64,000 nt of DNA from Exilibacterium sp. (GTDB taxonomy: Bacteria > Pseudomonadota > Gammaproteobacteria > Pseudomonadales > Cellvibrionaceae). Of the stretch, positions 1 to 8,145 are shown piece after piece (within the stretch, counting starts at the first letter, position 1; each line of letters opens with the position of its first letter). Position numbers and translations under genes: made by a program. The stretch covers positions 42,679 through 106,678 of the forward strand of contig JANQMH010000099.1 in NCBI GenBank assembly GCA_028280195.1, in the 5' to 3' direction. The notes under the pieces are model-generated. The model ran no database searches. It had not been told where the DNA came from and saw only the letters and a list, made by a program, of their open reading frames with translations.

Positions 1-515
1 AAAACGCACTCTGCTGTCATCCTGCGCCCTTCAGCTGCAGCCGATGATCCTCCGGAAAACTCTCCGTTTCTTATTTGCTGATATTTTTCCTCGCTGGTTA
101 GCAAAGCAATCGTTTTATCACTGAAATTGCACACGGATTCACCACTCATCTCATTGTTTAAGATTACATGACATCTACCCTTGTTTTTACCTATGATTTT
201 GTTTTCCACTTTGCCAAAAAGTGGAAGTTCAAATGAGTGCACATAGGGTTTACATTTTTTCAGGCTGTCGAGATATTTGATGCCACTTTCTTGAAGTATT
301 TTGAGCTTCTCAGCCTCCGGTAATTTTCCACTGGAATTAGAGGGGGGGCTACCTGTCGATTTCTTTTCCATACTTTCTTCCCGAGTTCCACTTTTGCAGG
401 GTCTGTCTGTGAATTCTACTTTTCCCGCCGCATTTGTGCACTTGTATATAGCTGCAGAGGCAGGCAAAGAAAACAACATAAGGTTGCATATAAAAATAAT
501 ATAAATATTTCTCAT
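1..515 (-). CDS. Secreted DUF4124-domain protein, truncated by window edge
   Basis: The reading frame is open from an ATG at 515 down to base 1, so the C-terminus lies outside the window (171 codons visible). The product starts MRNIYIIFICNLMLFSLPAS, a signal peptide. Directly after it comes IYKCTNAAGKVEFTDRPC, which matches the start of DUF4124 domains (Y-K-x-T-D-x-x-G-x-x-x-[YF]-[ST]-D-x-P). The rest is a hydrophilic region with several Cys residues. DUF4124 proteins are exported, small and of unknown function. The DNA is AT-richer than the core genes further right, like its neighbours up to about 5.3 kb. The family call rests on the N-terminal motif alone. Confidence 0.75.
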   Translation of the reverse strand, partial: MRNIYIIFICNLMLFSLPASAAIYKCTNAAGKVEFTDRPCKSGTREESMEKKSTGSPPSNSSGKLPEAEKLKILQESGIKYLDSLKKCKPYVHSFELPLFGKVENKIIGKNKGRCHVILNNEMSGESVCNFSDKTIALLTSEEKYQQIRNGEFSGGSSAAAEGRRMTAECV

Positions 516-849
516 CGTCAGTGCTCTCGTATCAAGGTATTTTCAGAAGTGGCATTGCCCCGGAAACCGTTTTTACAGCTTATACTCAATGTTCGACTTT
601 TCTATGAGCAATACCTGTAAGCAAGCGTGCCGCCAGGGAAGATTATCTAAATTTTTAGAAGGCCTTGGCAGATAAGTAACCACGTGTAGTATAGCGGTAC
701 TGTAGTAATTTGTAAGCACCTGAGCTTGGCCACTATGTTCATTACCAGCTATCAATAAAGACTGCCGTATCGCCTTTGACAATGCCTGTTTTCGATAATT
801 TGGCTGATGGTATAACTCGTGCTGTCAACGCCTCTCACGTTAATAGCCA
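516..849. other. Gene-poor gap in accessory region
   Basis: This 334-base stretch separates the DUF4124 gene from the integrase remnant. A minus-strand open frame of 69 codons exists (573-782), but its product resembles nothing I know and it has no convincing ribosome-binding site. The DNA may be further decayed mobile-element sequence, since it lies directly downstream of the broken integrase. Confidence 0.4.
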
Positions 850-1157
850 CTAACTCAGACATATTCCAGGCGCACTCCGATCCATCTCCAGCAATTCACC
901 ACGGCGCATATCAACGTTAAGTGCGAGGGTGATCAACGGCGTCTGCGATTGACATAAGCAATATTTAGTGAAGAAGGCATCAGGTCATAGCCACGTTGCC
1001 GACGGTGTTCATTGCCCCGTTCGCGGGCGCATTTAAGCTCTTCGTCGCGTTCACCGGGATCGGTAAATAACCGCCGGCTCTCATTTTCAGTTAAATAGGC
1101 AGGGCGCGCGGTCAGCGCGCCACGCACGATTAACTTGCCAGGTATTGTCGGCTAAAA
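850..1157 (-). pseudogene. Tyrosine recombinase (phage-type integrase) remnant, frameshifted
   Basis: Two adjacent minus-strand frames together give an integrase-like stretch. The first (about 1145 to 933) contains PAYLTENESRRLF followed by ERDEELKCARERGNEHRRQR, which resembles the inter-domain and early catalytic region of phage integrases. The second frame (about 984 to 850) reads TPLITLALNVDMRRGELLEM. This corresponds to the conserved LALNTGMRRGELL block that carries the first catalytic Arg. A frameshift lies between them, the second frame stops at once, and no HxxR or catalytic Tyr segment follows. The 5' half is missing because the next gene begins at 1158. It is a dead relic of an integrative element; no att site or tRNA is visible. 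Confidence 0.7.
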
Positions 1158-1922
1158 TTACCTCTCTGCCTCTGCTATGACTTCAAAGTTATGAATATTT
1201 TTCAGCACGCCATTTTCCCATCCGCCGACAACAAGGTCATCTGCCTGGGCTTTGAGCGCAGCCGCCACTTCGCCGGCAAAGTGAGCATCCCTTCCACTTT
1301 CATCGGTAAACGTATCAAAAATAGCGTAAGTATTGCTATTTAATTTAAGGGATGTCCATAGCAAGGTCTTCGGTTCGGTTTGCTCGATTATCGGAGCAGC
1401 GCCTGTCAACAACTGCTCTAACGCCTGTTCTTTTCCCGCCTGTGCATTCAGTACAATATAGGTCGCTTGTGTTGCACTTGCTGAATTTTTCCCAGGTTTC
1501 TTGTAAGATAAAACCGTAGAATTAGTGATATTAGCGACAATTCCCTTATCCCAACCTTGCGCAACCAGAGTATCAGCATTAGCATTCAATGCGGCGGCTA
1601 CTTGACCTGCAAAGTGTTCAGCTCTGCCGGCTTCATTCGGGAAAAAATCAAAAATTCCAAAACTACCGTCTGTTTTTTTAAGGGCATACCAATATAATGT
1701 ATTAGGTTCAGTTTTGGTGACAAGCTTTGCTCCTTCCGTAAGAAAATTAGCAAGGTTTTTGTCTTGGCCTGATTGGGCTTTAAACGGAATGTAAGTTGCT
1801 TCTTTCATAGTAGGCTCCTGTTGTAATGTATTTTGGGCATGGGACACCGTTGCATTCATTAGAACGAATAGCGATGTTGTTAGATAAAGGCCCGTTTTGC
1901 GTATTGAGTTTGGTACTTTCAT
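1158..1922 (-). CDS. Exported protein with two ABM-like (antibiotic biosynthesis monooxygenase) domains
   Basis: The 254-residue product has a Sec signal peptide ending around VSHA. Two homologous ferredoxin-like halves follow (about 40-140 and 150-250). Each has the order AxYIxxxAQxGxxxxLxxxL, TEPxTLxWxxLK, a FDxFxxExGRxxHFAGxVAAAL stretch, and a final GGW or QGW motif. That pattern fits the dimeric alpha/beta barrel ABM superfamily, usually one domain of about 100 residues acting in heme or quinone oxidation. Here duplication creates an intramolecular pair, and export is unusual for the family. The gene is divergent from the GlxA-type regulator at 2041, which probably controls it. The substrate is unknown. 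Confidence 0.75.
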   Translation of the reverse strand: MKVPNSIRKTGLYLTTSLFVLMNATVSHAQNTLQQEPTMKEATYIPFKAQSGQDKNLANFLTEGAKLVTKTEPNTLYWYALKKTDGSFGIFDFFPNEAGRAEHFAGQVAAALNANADTLVAQGWDKGIVANITNSTVLSYKKPGKNSASATQATYIVLNAQAGKEQALEQLLTGAAPIIEQTEPKTLLWTSLKLNSNTYAIFDTFTDESGRDAHFAGEVAAALKAQADDLVVGGWENGVLKNIHNFEVIAEAER

Positions 1923-2040
1923 CTTTTTAACCTCATCCTGTCATTGAGCCGCTATTCTATGCCTATGAAATGCTTGACCAGCAGTGGCAAAAAAGACATC
2001 ATACGTGCAATATTTGCCAGACATGGAGATCTGCCGATTA

Positions 2041-3036
2041 ATGACGACCATTGTGATTCTTTCCATTAACAATGCATTGCCATCAGCTTTAATGGGCATA
2101 AAAGATATACTGGCATTAAGTGGCTTGCACTTTGTCCAGAAATCTGACGGTAATGCATCTGCGAAGATTGACTGGAAGCCAACCGTCATATTGGCCAGCC
2201 ATGATGGAAAGCCAATTACTGATGGGCATGGGAGGAACTTCGAGGTTGATTCTGACCTGGACGCCGTTGGTCATTGCGATGCCGTGTTAGTACCCGGCTT
2301 CGTTCCAGACAGACAAGGCTGCCCTCCTTACTCAATGACAGACTCGCTCACGAAATCCTGGTTGAAAGCGTGTCATCGACAAGGAACGCTTGTATGTGGC
2401 TCTTGTAGTGGGGTGTTTGCGCTTGGTGAGGCTGGAATTCTTAATAATAGGCGATGTACGACCACATGGTGGTTACACGATGAATTAAAAATGCGTTTTC
2501 CCAAAGCAAATGCAGAATGGGCTAGCGAGTTAATCGACGATCATGGCGTTATTAGTGCTGGTGGCCCACTTTCTTGGGTAACTATCACACTGCATATCAT
2601 TAAACAGCTTGCCGGCATCGAAACAGCGAAGGTAGTGGCTGATTTTTCAGTCGTTGACTCAGTGCCAAAGTCACAAAATTTGTATGTACCGGAAGGTTAT
2701 CAAACGTCAAAGAATCCATTCCTGGAAAAAGCGGAATATGCCATTCGCAAAGCGCACTATCAATCCGTGAGCGCCAGGGATTTATCCAGGATAATGGCTA
2801 TTTCTGAGCGAACATTAAACCGTAAGTTGAAGGAACTGACAGGTGAAACGCCCAAATCATTTATCGATGGTGTTCGAATAAGCCATGCTTGTACATTACT
2901 GGTCACCACAAAAAAACCGGTGAAAGAAATCGCTTTCTCACTAGGTTATTCCGACGATAGTGTATTTCGTCGCCTTTTCAAACAGAAAATGAAAATGACC
3001 CCATTAAACTATCGGCAAGAAAGAGTCCATAGTTAA
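2041..3036 (+). CDS. GlxA-family AraC transcriptional regulator (DJ-1/PfpI + AraC HTH)
   Basis: The 331-residue product starts MTTIVILSINNALPS. It has an N-terminal DJ-1/PfpI-like domain (about 1-190) with the elbow motif VCGSCSGVFALGEAGIL, then a C-terminal AraC DNA-binding domain (about 225-331) with two helix-turn-helices (ARDLSRIMAISERTLNRKLK and KEIAFSLGYSDDSVFRRLFK). This is the classic GlxA/CdhR architecture, cytoplasmic regulators that often control catabolism of small amines or quaternary ammonium compounds. The ATG at 2041 aligns with usual family N-termini and has GGAG 12 nt upstream. An in-frame ATG at 1984 would add 19 poorly fitting residues. It is divergent from the ABM gene, so that gene is the likely target. 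Confidence 0.85.
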   Translation: MTTIVILSINNALPSALMGIKDILALSGLHFVQKSDGNASAKIDWKPTVILASHDGKPITDGHGRNFEVDSDLDAVGHCDAVLVPGFVPDRQGCPPYSMTDSLTKSWLKACHRQGTLVCGSCSGVFALGEAGILNNRRCTTTWWLHDELKMRFPKANAEWASELIDDHGVISAGGPLSWVTITLHIIKQLAGIETAKVVADFSVVDSVPKSQNLYVPEGYQTSKNPFLEKAEYAIRKAHYQSVSARDLSRIMAISERTLNRKLKELTGETPKSFIDGVRISHACTLLVTTKKPVKEIAFSLGYSDDSVFRRLFKQKMKMTPLNYRQERVHS

Positions 3037-3134
3037 AGACAAGGTTTTACAGTGCGACAGTACGGCTCCTTTCGGCCCGTATATTCACTTTTAAAAGTTA
3101 CCCACCAACTGCTTTTACTTTAAAAGAAATTGTA

Positions 3135-3377
3135 TCAAGTTGACATTAAACTCTTCAACAATCCATCCGGGTTATTCAAATCATAAAATTCAATTTTCTC
3201 ACCCAAATATTTTACCAATGGATGTTCTTCGATACCCTTGTCAATAATCTTAATTCCACGATCACGACCACCTGTATTAAGAGCCAGTTCTAGGTCATCC
3301 TTTTTATATGCATACACAATAAAACCAAAGCCACCGTGAGAATAGTCTACAATGACTAGAAACTTTTTCTTGTCCAT
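3135..3377 (-). CDS. Candidate immunity protein for the upstream ART-HYD1 toxin
   Basis: The 80-residue cytoplasmic-looking product (MDKKKFLVIVDYSHGGFGF...) has no signal peptide and is acidic overall. I do not recognise a family. It begins one base after the stop codon of the secreted toxin gene, and this tight toxin-then-small-gene order is typical of polymorphic toxin/immunity pairs. The immunity role is inferred from that position only. A DNA-binding or chaperone role cannot be excluded. Confidence 0.5.
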   Translation of the reverse strand: MDKKKFLVIVDYSHGGFGFIVYAYKKDDLELALNTGGRDRGIKIIDKGIEEHPLVKYLGEKIEFYDLNNPDGLLKSLMST

Positions 3378-3378
3378 A

Positions 3379-4794
3379 TTAGAAACTTCCGGCTATAGGA
3401 ATAAACCTTACTGGAAGTGCACTTACGGGAGAGGGGGCCGTCGCTTCCCACCCTCCGCCATTCCTATGTGTACCATCTTCGCAGTCTATTGAATCAACTC
3501 TAGTAAACAGACTTAATAGCGGAATGTTACTTTGCTTCACAACAAAATAACCCGCTCTAGGTTCACCACAAAGAGCTAAGAGTTCCATTGCAATTTCACT
3601 ATTTGGGTATGCTAAATATGTAAAAAATACATCTCCACCTACTGGTGTATTGGGATTGATTATTTCTCCAGAAGCAGCGATTGCGTCTCTTCCTATCGCC
3701 GTTGTATAGTGGAAAACCATGCGATTTTCAGCAACTCTACCATTCGCCCATTCAGCTAAATCTAGTATGTAGAGAAGATAACCAAGCCACCCCAATTTTG
3801 GGAGTCTTGGGGCCCTTGGCTTCTCTCTGTCACCAGGAACCGGAATTGCCCCCGGGGCAGAAACGATTTGGCCAGGACTTGGAAAAATGACGGTAGCCTG
3901 AAGAACACTGCTTAAAATAGTTTCAATTTGCAAAATGTCAGAAACACCAGCTTTATCCTCTTGATCTAACAGTATCGGATCAAGTAGGCTTACGGTGTTT
4001 CTCGCATCCTGATTGAAATGAGAATAATCATAAACTAACTTTCGTTCTTCCGCAGTGACCCGTAGTGTCCATACTTCTTGTAGCGAATCATATTGGCAAC
4101 TAACCCAAGTGCATCCGTTCGGTGGTGAGGATGGATCGTAGGGATCTTCATCTGGAAGAACTAACGTTTGGCCATTACTAGTTAATGTAAATCCCCAAAA
4201 ACGCAAGTAATCTGCATACCACCAGGCTGTATAAGTCCGTCCGACCTCAACACTATACCATTCATTCGCAAGAGCTTTTCTTTCGAAATAGAACTCATCA
4301 AGAACCCATTCGTAGACCTCGTCAAAGTAAGCCTGAAACTCAGAATCGATTGCTCTAACACTAATTGGTGTCGTATTAGCTACGGTATTGGAAAAAACGA
4401 TTTGATCAGGTGCCCCGGGTATTACTAAACTTAGGTTACGTAGATTTAAATCAAAAAAACCATCCAAATTAAAATCGCCGGCAAAGATTTGAATTGTAGC
4501 TTCAGGCCAATTCTCAAGGACAGTCTTTTCTGAACTCGATAAGTCACCTATTATATCAAAGGTGCCATTTCCTTTATTTTCAAGAATAAAATCATCAACG
4601 GGAGTAGGAAGAACAATAGGTATAGATATTTCACCATGTAGAATGACAATTTGGGGCTTTTGCCTGACATATAGGTCTTGGATTCCATCGTTATTATGGT
4701 CACCCACACGCACTTCATAGTTTTCATCAAATCCTTCTGCTATTGCGCAATTAGAAAGCAACAAGCTGACTAGTAGCGATAACAGTACTTTCAT
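3379..4794 (-). CDS. Exported polymorphic toxin with C-terminal ART-HYD1-like ADP-ribosyltransferase domain
   Basis: The 471-residue product opens with a signal peptide (ends near CAIA). Two FG-GAP/VCBS-like calcium-loop segments follow: VGDHNNDGIQDLYVRQ (about 30-45) and AGDFNLDGFFDLNLRN (about 100-116). The middle is unassigned and includes a short hydrophobic stretch. The last 113 residues start VFHYTTAIGRDAIAASGEI and continue with GGDVFFTYLAYP, GYFVVKQSNI and a closing VRFIPI. That resembles the HYD1-signature ADP-ribosyltransferase fold (His-Tyr-Thr near the start, then GI..SG.I and GG..V(Y/F)FT), a known effector domain in polymorphic toxins. A small gene follows at 3377, as expected for immunity. 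Target and enzymatic activity are inferred. The neighbourhood is accessory, with an integrase relic 2 kb away. Confidence 0.65.
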   Translation of the reverse strand: MKVLLSLLVSLLLSNCAIAEGFDENYEVRVGDHNNDGIQDLYVRQKPQIVILHGEISIPIVLPTPVDDFILENKGNGTFDIIGDLSSSEKTVLENWPEATIQIFAGDFNLDGFFDLNLRNLSLVIPGAPDQIVFSNTVANTTPISVRAIDSEFQAYFDEVYEWVLDEFYFERKALANEWYSVEVGRTYTAWWYADYLRFWGFTLTSNGQTLVLPDEDPYDPSSPPNGCTWVSCQYDSLQEVWTLRVTAEERKLVYDYSHFNQDARNTVSLLDPILLDQEDKAGVSDILQIETILSSVLQATVIFPSPGQIVSAPGAIPVPGDREKPRAPRLPKLGWLGYLLYILDLAEWANGRVAENRMVFHYTTAIGRDAIAASGEIINPNTPVGGDVFFTYLAYPNSEIAMELLALCGEPRAGYFVVKQSNIPLLSLFTRVDSIDCEDGTHRNGGGWEATAPSPVSALPVRFIPIAGSF

Positions 4795-4917
4795 TGATCT
4801 GCCCTTCTGGATTTTAAGTTGTAAGTGCCTGGCTGAAGATTATAACGCCGGGCTAACCCGCAACTATGCAGTTGCGAAGCAACGGAATAACTGTTGGATT
4901 GCGCCCTCGGTTATGCT

Positions 4918-5259
4918 TTACTTAAGTGTTATAGCCACAATCACAGGTCTGTTGTCGAGCGAACAACCCCCACCATGAATAACGAGATTTACTTGCTTCT
5001 GAGCGGTATACGCTGTGAGCAACATCGATCTGCTGATATTTGATGCCGGCTCTACGTGGTAAGCATCTACTTTGGTGCATTGTGCTGGATTAGTAAGAAG
5101 ACTTTGGTCAGTGACAACAGTTAGGGACTCATTCGGAGCGTTTACAGTTCCAACCCAGTTACCGATGGAAGTTACCATAACATCACCCGTAGCCTGATTG
5201 GCAATCGCTGGTAGAGATAGAAATAAACCTAATAACGGTAATAATTTTCTTACTTTCAT
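4918..5259 (-). CDS. Small secreted protein of unknown function
   Basis: The 113-residue product has a clear signal peptide (MKVRKLLPLLGLFLSLPAIA, cut after AIA). The mature part of about 93 residues has two Cys (in NPAQCTKVD and GGGCSLDNR) that could form one disulfide. It looks beta-rich and ends VIVAITLK. A strong ribosome-binding site (GGGAG) precedes the ATG. It lies 123 bases upstream of the toxin gene on the same strand and could be co-transcribed, but no function can be assigned. Confidence 0.7.
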   Translation of the reverse strand: MKVRKLLPLLGLFLSLPAIANQATGDVMVTSIGNWVGTVNAPNESLTVVTDQSLLTNPAQCTKVDAYHVEPASNISRSMLLTAYTAQKQVNLVIHGGGCSLDNRPVIVAITLK

Positions 5260-5657
5260 TTATCACTCCCTTTTAAACATAACGTCTATATCGCATATGC
5301 GCATTATCATGACATCAAAAACCGACCAGACATCACAAGCGCCTGATTTAGAAAGAAGAAATTCAGAAACCCACAAAATCCATTCCGCAGCTGCCGAGGG
5401 GCTCCCTGTAGCCAATAATAATGAGTTCCTACTACCCACACTGCCGGCACTCGACTATCCCTGATTCTGTAATACTTTCCATCACAGTGCCAGCAAAAAG
5501 CAAGCATTGATTAGAGAGAAAATGGACATACCGGCGAGAAATATATTTTATTCGAACAGACAGGGCATCACTTAATCAATCACAGATATAAGCCCCGAAA
5601 AACCCGCCCGCAACCCATGGCAGCTATTTGCATCCATGCACTACACTTTTACTGCCT
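5260..5657. other. Intergenic gap at the boundary of accessory and core DNA
   Basis: No gene is supported here. Short open frames exist on both strands (for example 5307-5507 minus), but they are low complexity in composition and lack ribosome-binding sites. AT-rich sequence on the left gives way to GC-rich sequence on the right, so this is a plausible edge of the inserted region. No repeat or att-like duplication was recognised. Confidence 0.4.
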
Positions 5658-7946
5658 TTACGCCGGCACTTCCAACTTAACCACATTATTATTAAACGAA
5701 AACGTCCCACCATTAAAAAACGACTCCAGCCGCTGCGCCGGCATCGGCTGGGCAAATAAAAACCCCTGCGCCTGATCACAGCCCTGGCGTCGCAGCCACT
5801 CGGCCTGTTTTTCATTCTCCACGCCCTCGGCCACCACATTCAGCATCATATTGTGCGCCAGGCCGATAATGGAGCGGGCGATGGCGGCGTCGTTCTGGTC
5901 GGTGTAGATATCGCTGATAAAGCTGCGGTCGATTTTCAGTTTTTGAATCGGAAAACGTTTCAGGTAGGCCAGTGACGAATAGCCGGTGCCGAAGTCGTCA
6001 ATGGCCAGCGACAGACCCATCTGGTTTAGCAGGTTCAGCATATTGATGGTTTCCCCGGCGTGCTCCATGGCCGAGCTTTCGGTGATTTCCAGTTCCAGGT
6101 ACTTGGCCGGTAACTCCGTTTCGGTGAGAATCTCGGCGATGCGCTCGGCAAACTTTTGTTGCCGAAACTGCCGCGCCGACAGGTTTACCGCGATTTTGCC
6201 CACGTATTTGCCGGCCTGCAGCCAGACCTTCTGCTGCTCGCAGGCGGCGCGCAGTACCCACTCGCCCAGCGGCACCACCAGCCCGGTTTCCTCCGCCAGG
6301 GAAATGAAGTTCGACGGACCGATCAGACCGCGCTGCGGGTGCTGCCAGCGCACCAGGGCCTCGACGCCCACCAGGCTGCCGGTCTGCAGGTCGATCTGCG
6401 GCTGGTAGTAGAGGTTTAACTGGTCCTGCTCGATGGCGCGGCGCAGGTCGTTTTCCAGCAGTAAAAAGTTTACCGCGCTGGCATTCATGCCGCGGGTGTA
6501 AAACTGATAGTTGTTCTTGCCCGCCTCCTTGGCTTTGTACATGGCGATATCGGCGTGCTTCAGCAGCTCGTCGGTATTGTCGCCGTCCTGCGGAAAAACG
6601 CTGATGCCGATGCTGACCGTGGTGGTGATTTCATGCCCGTGAATACTGATCGGGCGCGCCAGGGTGGCCAGCATCTTGTTGGCAATGTAGGTGATGTCCT
6701 CGTGATCGTGCACACCTTCAAGTACCACGACAAACTCGTCGCCGCCGAGGCGGGCAACGGTATCCATATCGCGAATGCCTTCGTGCAGGCGCTGGGACAC
6801 CGCTTTCAACAGCAGGTCCCCGGCATCGTGCCCGAGGCTGTCGTTGACATTCTTGAAGCGATCCAGATCCAGCAGCATCAATACCAGCTTGCTGTCGCCG
6901 CGCTGTGCCCGGGCCAGGCCGTGGCTGATGCGATCGTAAAACAGGGTGCGGTTGGGCAGGCCGGTAAGCGCATCGTGAAAGGCCAGGTAGTTCAGCCGCG
7001 ACTGCTGCTCGCGCAGGGCGTCTTCGGCCTGCTTGCGCTCGGTGATGTCGGTGCAGATGGTGCACACGCCAAAGACTTTGCCCTGCTTGTCTCTGAGCGG
7101 AAACTTCAGCATCAGATAGGTGTGATAACTGCCGTCTTTGTGCTGGACCGCAAATTCCGATTCGATACCGTGGGAGGACTCCTGCAGCACGGCCCTGTCG
7201 TCTTCGCGCAGGATTTCCGCCACTTCGGGCGGATAGACGTCGTAGTTGCTCTTGCCGACATAGCCGTCTTCGCCGACATCGCGCAGCTGCTTGTAGTGCT
7301 CGCTGGCCAGCACGACATTGCCGTGCAGGTCCCTGACCGATATCAATGCCGGTGAGTGGTACAGGATCGCATTCAGATAAGTCTGGCTGGCCCACAGCGC
7401 CTGTTCGGCGGCGCGGTATTTTTCCCGGTGTTCCTCGTGCTGCCATAACTGGATGATCTGGCGCACCAGCAGCGCGCTGAAGGCCCACACCGCATCCAGC
7501 TCCTGCACCGCCTGACTCAGGGTCACCAGGCCGGTTTCCGATTCCATGTAAAACACGGCGATGACCCGGCCGTTTTCCACAATCGGATGAATATAAAGCG
7601 CTTTGCTGCCGAGTTGGTAGTCGCTGTGCCGCAGGCCGTGCGCCACGGAAAGATCGACGCTGCAGGGCGTTGCGGTGGCAAAGCAGTTTTGAATCAGGGC
7701 GGCGGGGATATGGCTGACCGTTTCGAGTTCGCTGTCGAAGGTAATGATATTGTGGGGGCTGCGGCAGCTGCCCACGGCTTCCACATAGAGCTGGCCGTCG
7801 CGCTCGATCACCAGCACCACGCGGCTGAAAGACGGCCTGGTGACTACCAGCTTTACCAGCCGTTCGGCAATCTGGCTGTGATTCAGGTCGGTAAAGAGCT
7901 TTTGATACTTTTTTATTAGCTCTACCGCAGCGCGTTTATTCTGCAT
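5658..7946 (-). CDS. Bifunctional GAF-PAS-GGDEF-EAL cyclic-di-GMP protein
   Basis: The 762-residue soluble protein has an N-terminal GAF-like sensor (about 15-165), a PAS/PAC domain (about 185-305), a GGDEF domain with intact GGDEF at 401-405, and an EAL domain with EALVRW at 529-534 and DDFGTG at 650-655. All signature residues for diguanylate cyclase and phosphodiesterase activity are present, so either or both may be active. No membrane segment is seen, so the signal is probably intracellular. The ATG at 7946 (MQNKRAAVELIK) was chosen. An in-frame upstream start at 8024 would add 26 residues that do not look coding. It is a single gene with AT-rich spacers on both sides. Confidence 0.9.
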   Translation of the reverse strand: MQNKRAAVELIKKYQKLFTDLNHSQIAERLVKLVVTRPSFSRVVLVIERDGQLYVEAVGSCRSPHNIITFDSELETVSHIPAALIQNCFATATPCSVDLSVAHGLRHSDYQLGSKALYIHPIVENGRVIAVFYMESETGLVTLSQAVQELDAVWAFSALLVRQIIQLWQHEEHREKYRAAEQALWASQTYLNAILYHSPALISVRDLHGNVVLASEHYKQLRDVGEDGYVGKSNYDVYPPEVAEILREDDRAVLQESSHGIESEFAVQHKDGSYHTYLMLKFPLRDKQGKVFGVCTICTDITERKQAEDALREQQSRLNYLAFHDALTGLPNRTLFYDRISHGLARAQRGDSKLVLMLLDLDRFKNVNDSLGHDAGDLLLKAVSQRLHEGIRDMDTVARLGGDEFVVVLEGVHDHEDITYIANKMLATLARPISIHGHEITTTVSIGISVFPQDGDNTDELLKHADIAMYKAKEAGKNNYQFYTRGMNASAVNFLLLENDLRRAIEQDQLNLYYQPQIDLQTGSLVGVEALVRWQHPQRGLIGPSNFISLAEETGLVVPLGEWVLRAACEQQKVWLQAGKYVGKIAVNLSARQFRQQKFAERIAEILTETELPAKYLELEITESSAMEHAGETINMLNLLNQMGLSLAIDDFGTGYSSLAYLKRFPIQKLKIDRSFISDIYTDQNDAAIARSIIGLAHNMMLNVVAEGVENEKQAEWLRRQGCDQAQGFLFAQPMPAQRLESFFNGGTFSFNNNVVKLEVPA

Positions 7947-8145
7947 GGTAGCCCGGATATTGTTTTGGCTCGGAAAGGCGCCGCAAAGCGTCGATAAAGA
8001 TACACAACTCCGGCCCACCCCCACATGTCTGTGCCAGCAGCTTTTTACAGCTGCCTGATATTACCAGAGTGTCTAAATAACACACAACCTTCAAATTTAA
8101 AGTAATACAGAAATATTTTTGACGTGTAATTCCACTTTTTAGTAT

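Noticed and set aside
301..504. 67-codon plus-strand frame near the left edge
   Set aside because: It overlaps the minus-strand DUF4124 gene, which has a signal peptide and domain motif; the plus-strand frame has neither.
573..782. 69-codon minus-strand frame after the integrase remnant
   Set aside because: No recognisable domain and weak start context; possibly decayed DNA, so not called as a gene.
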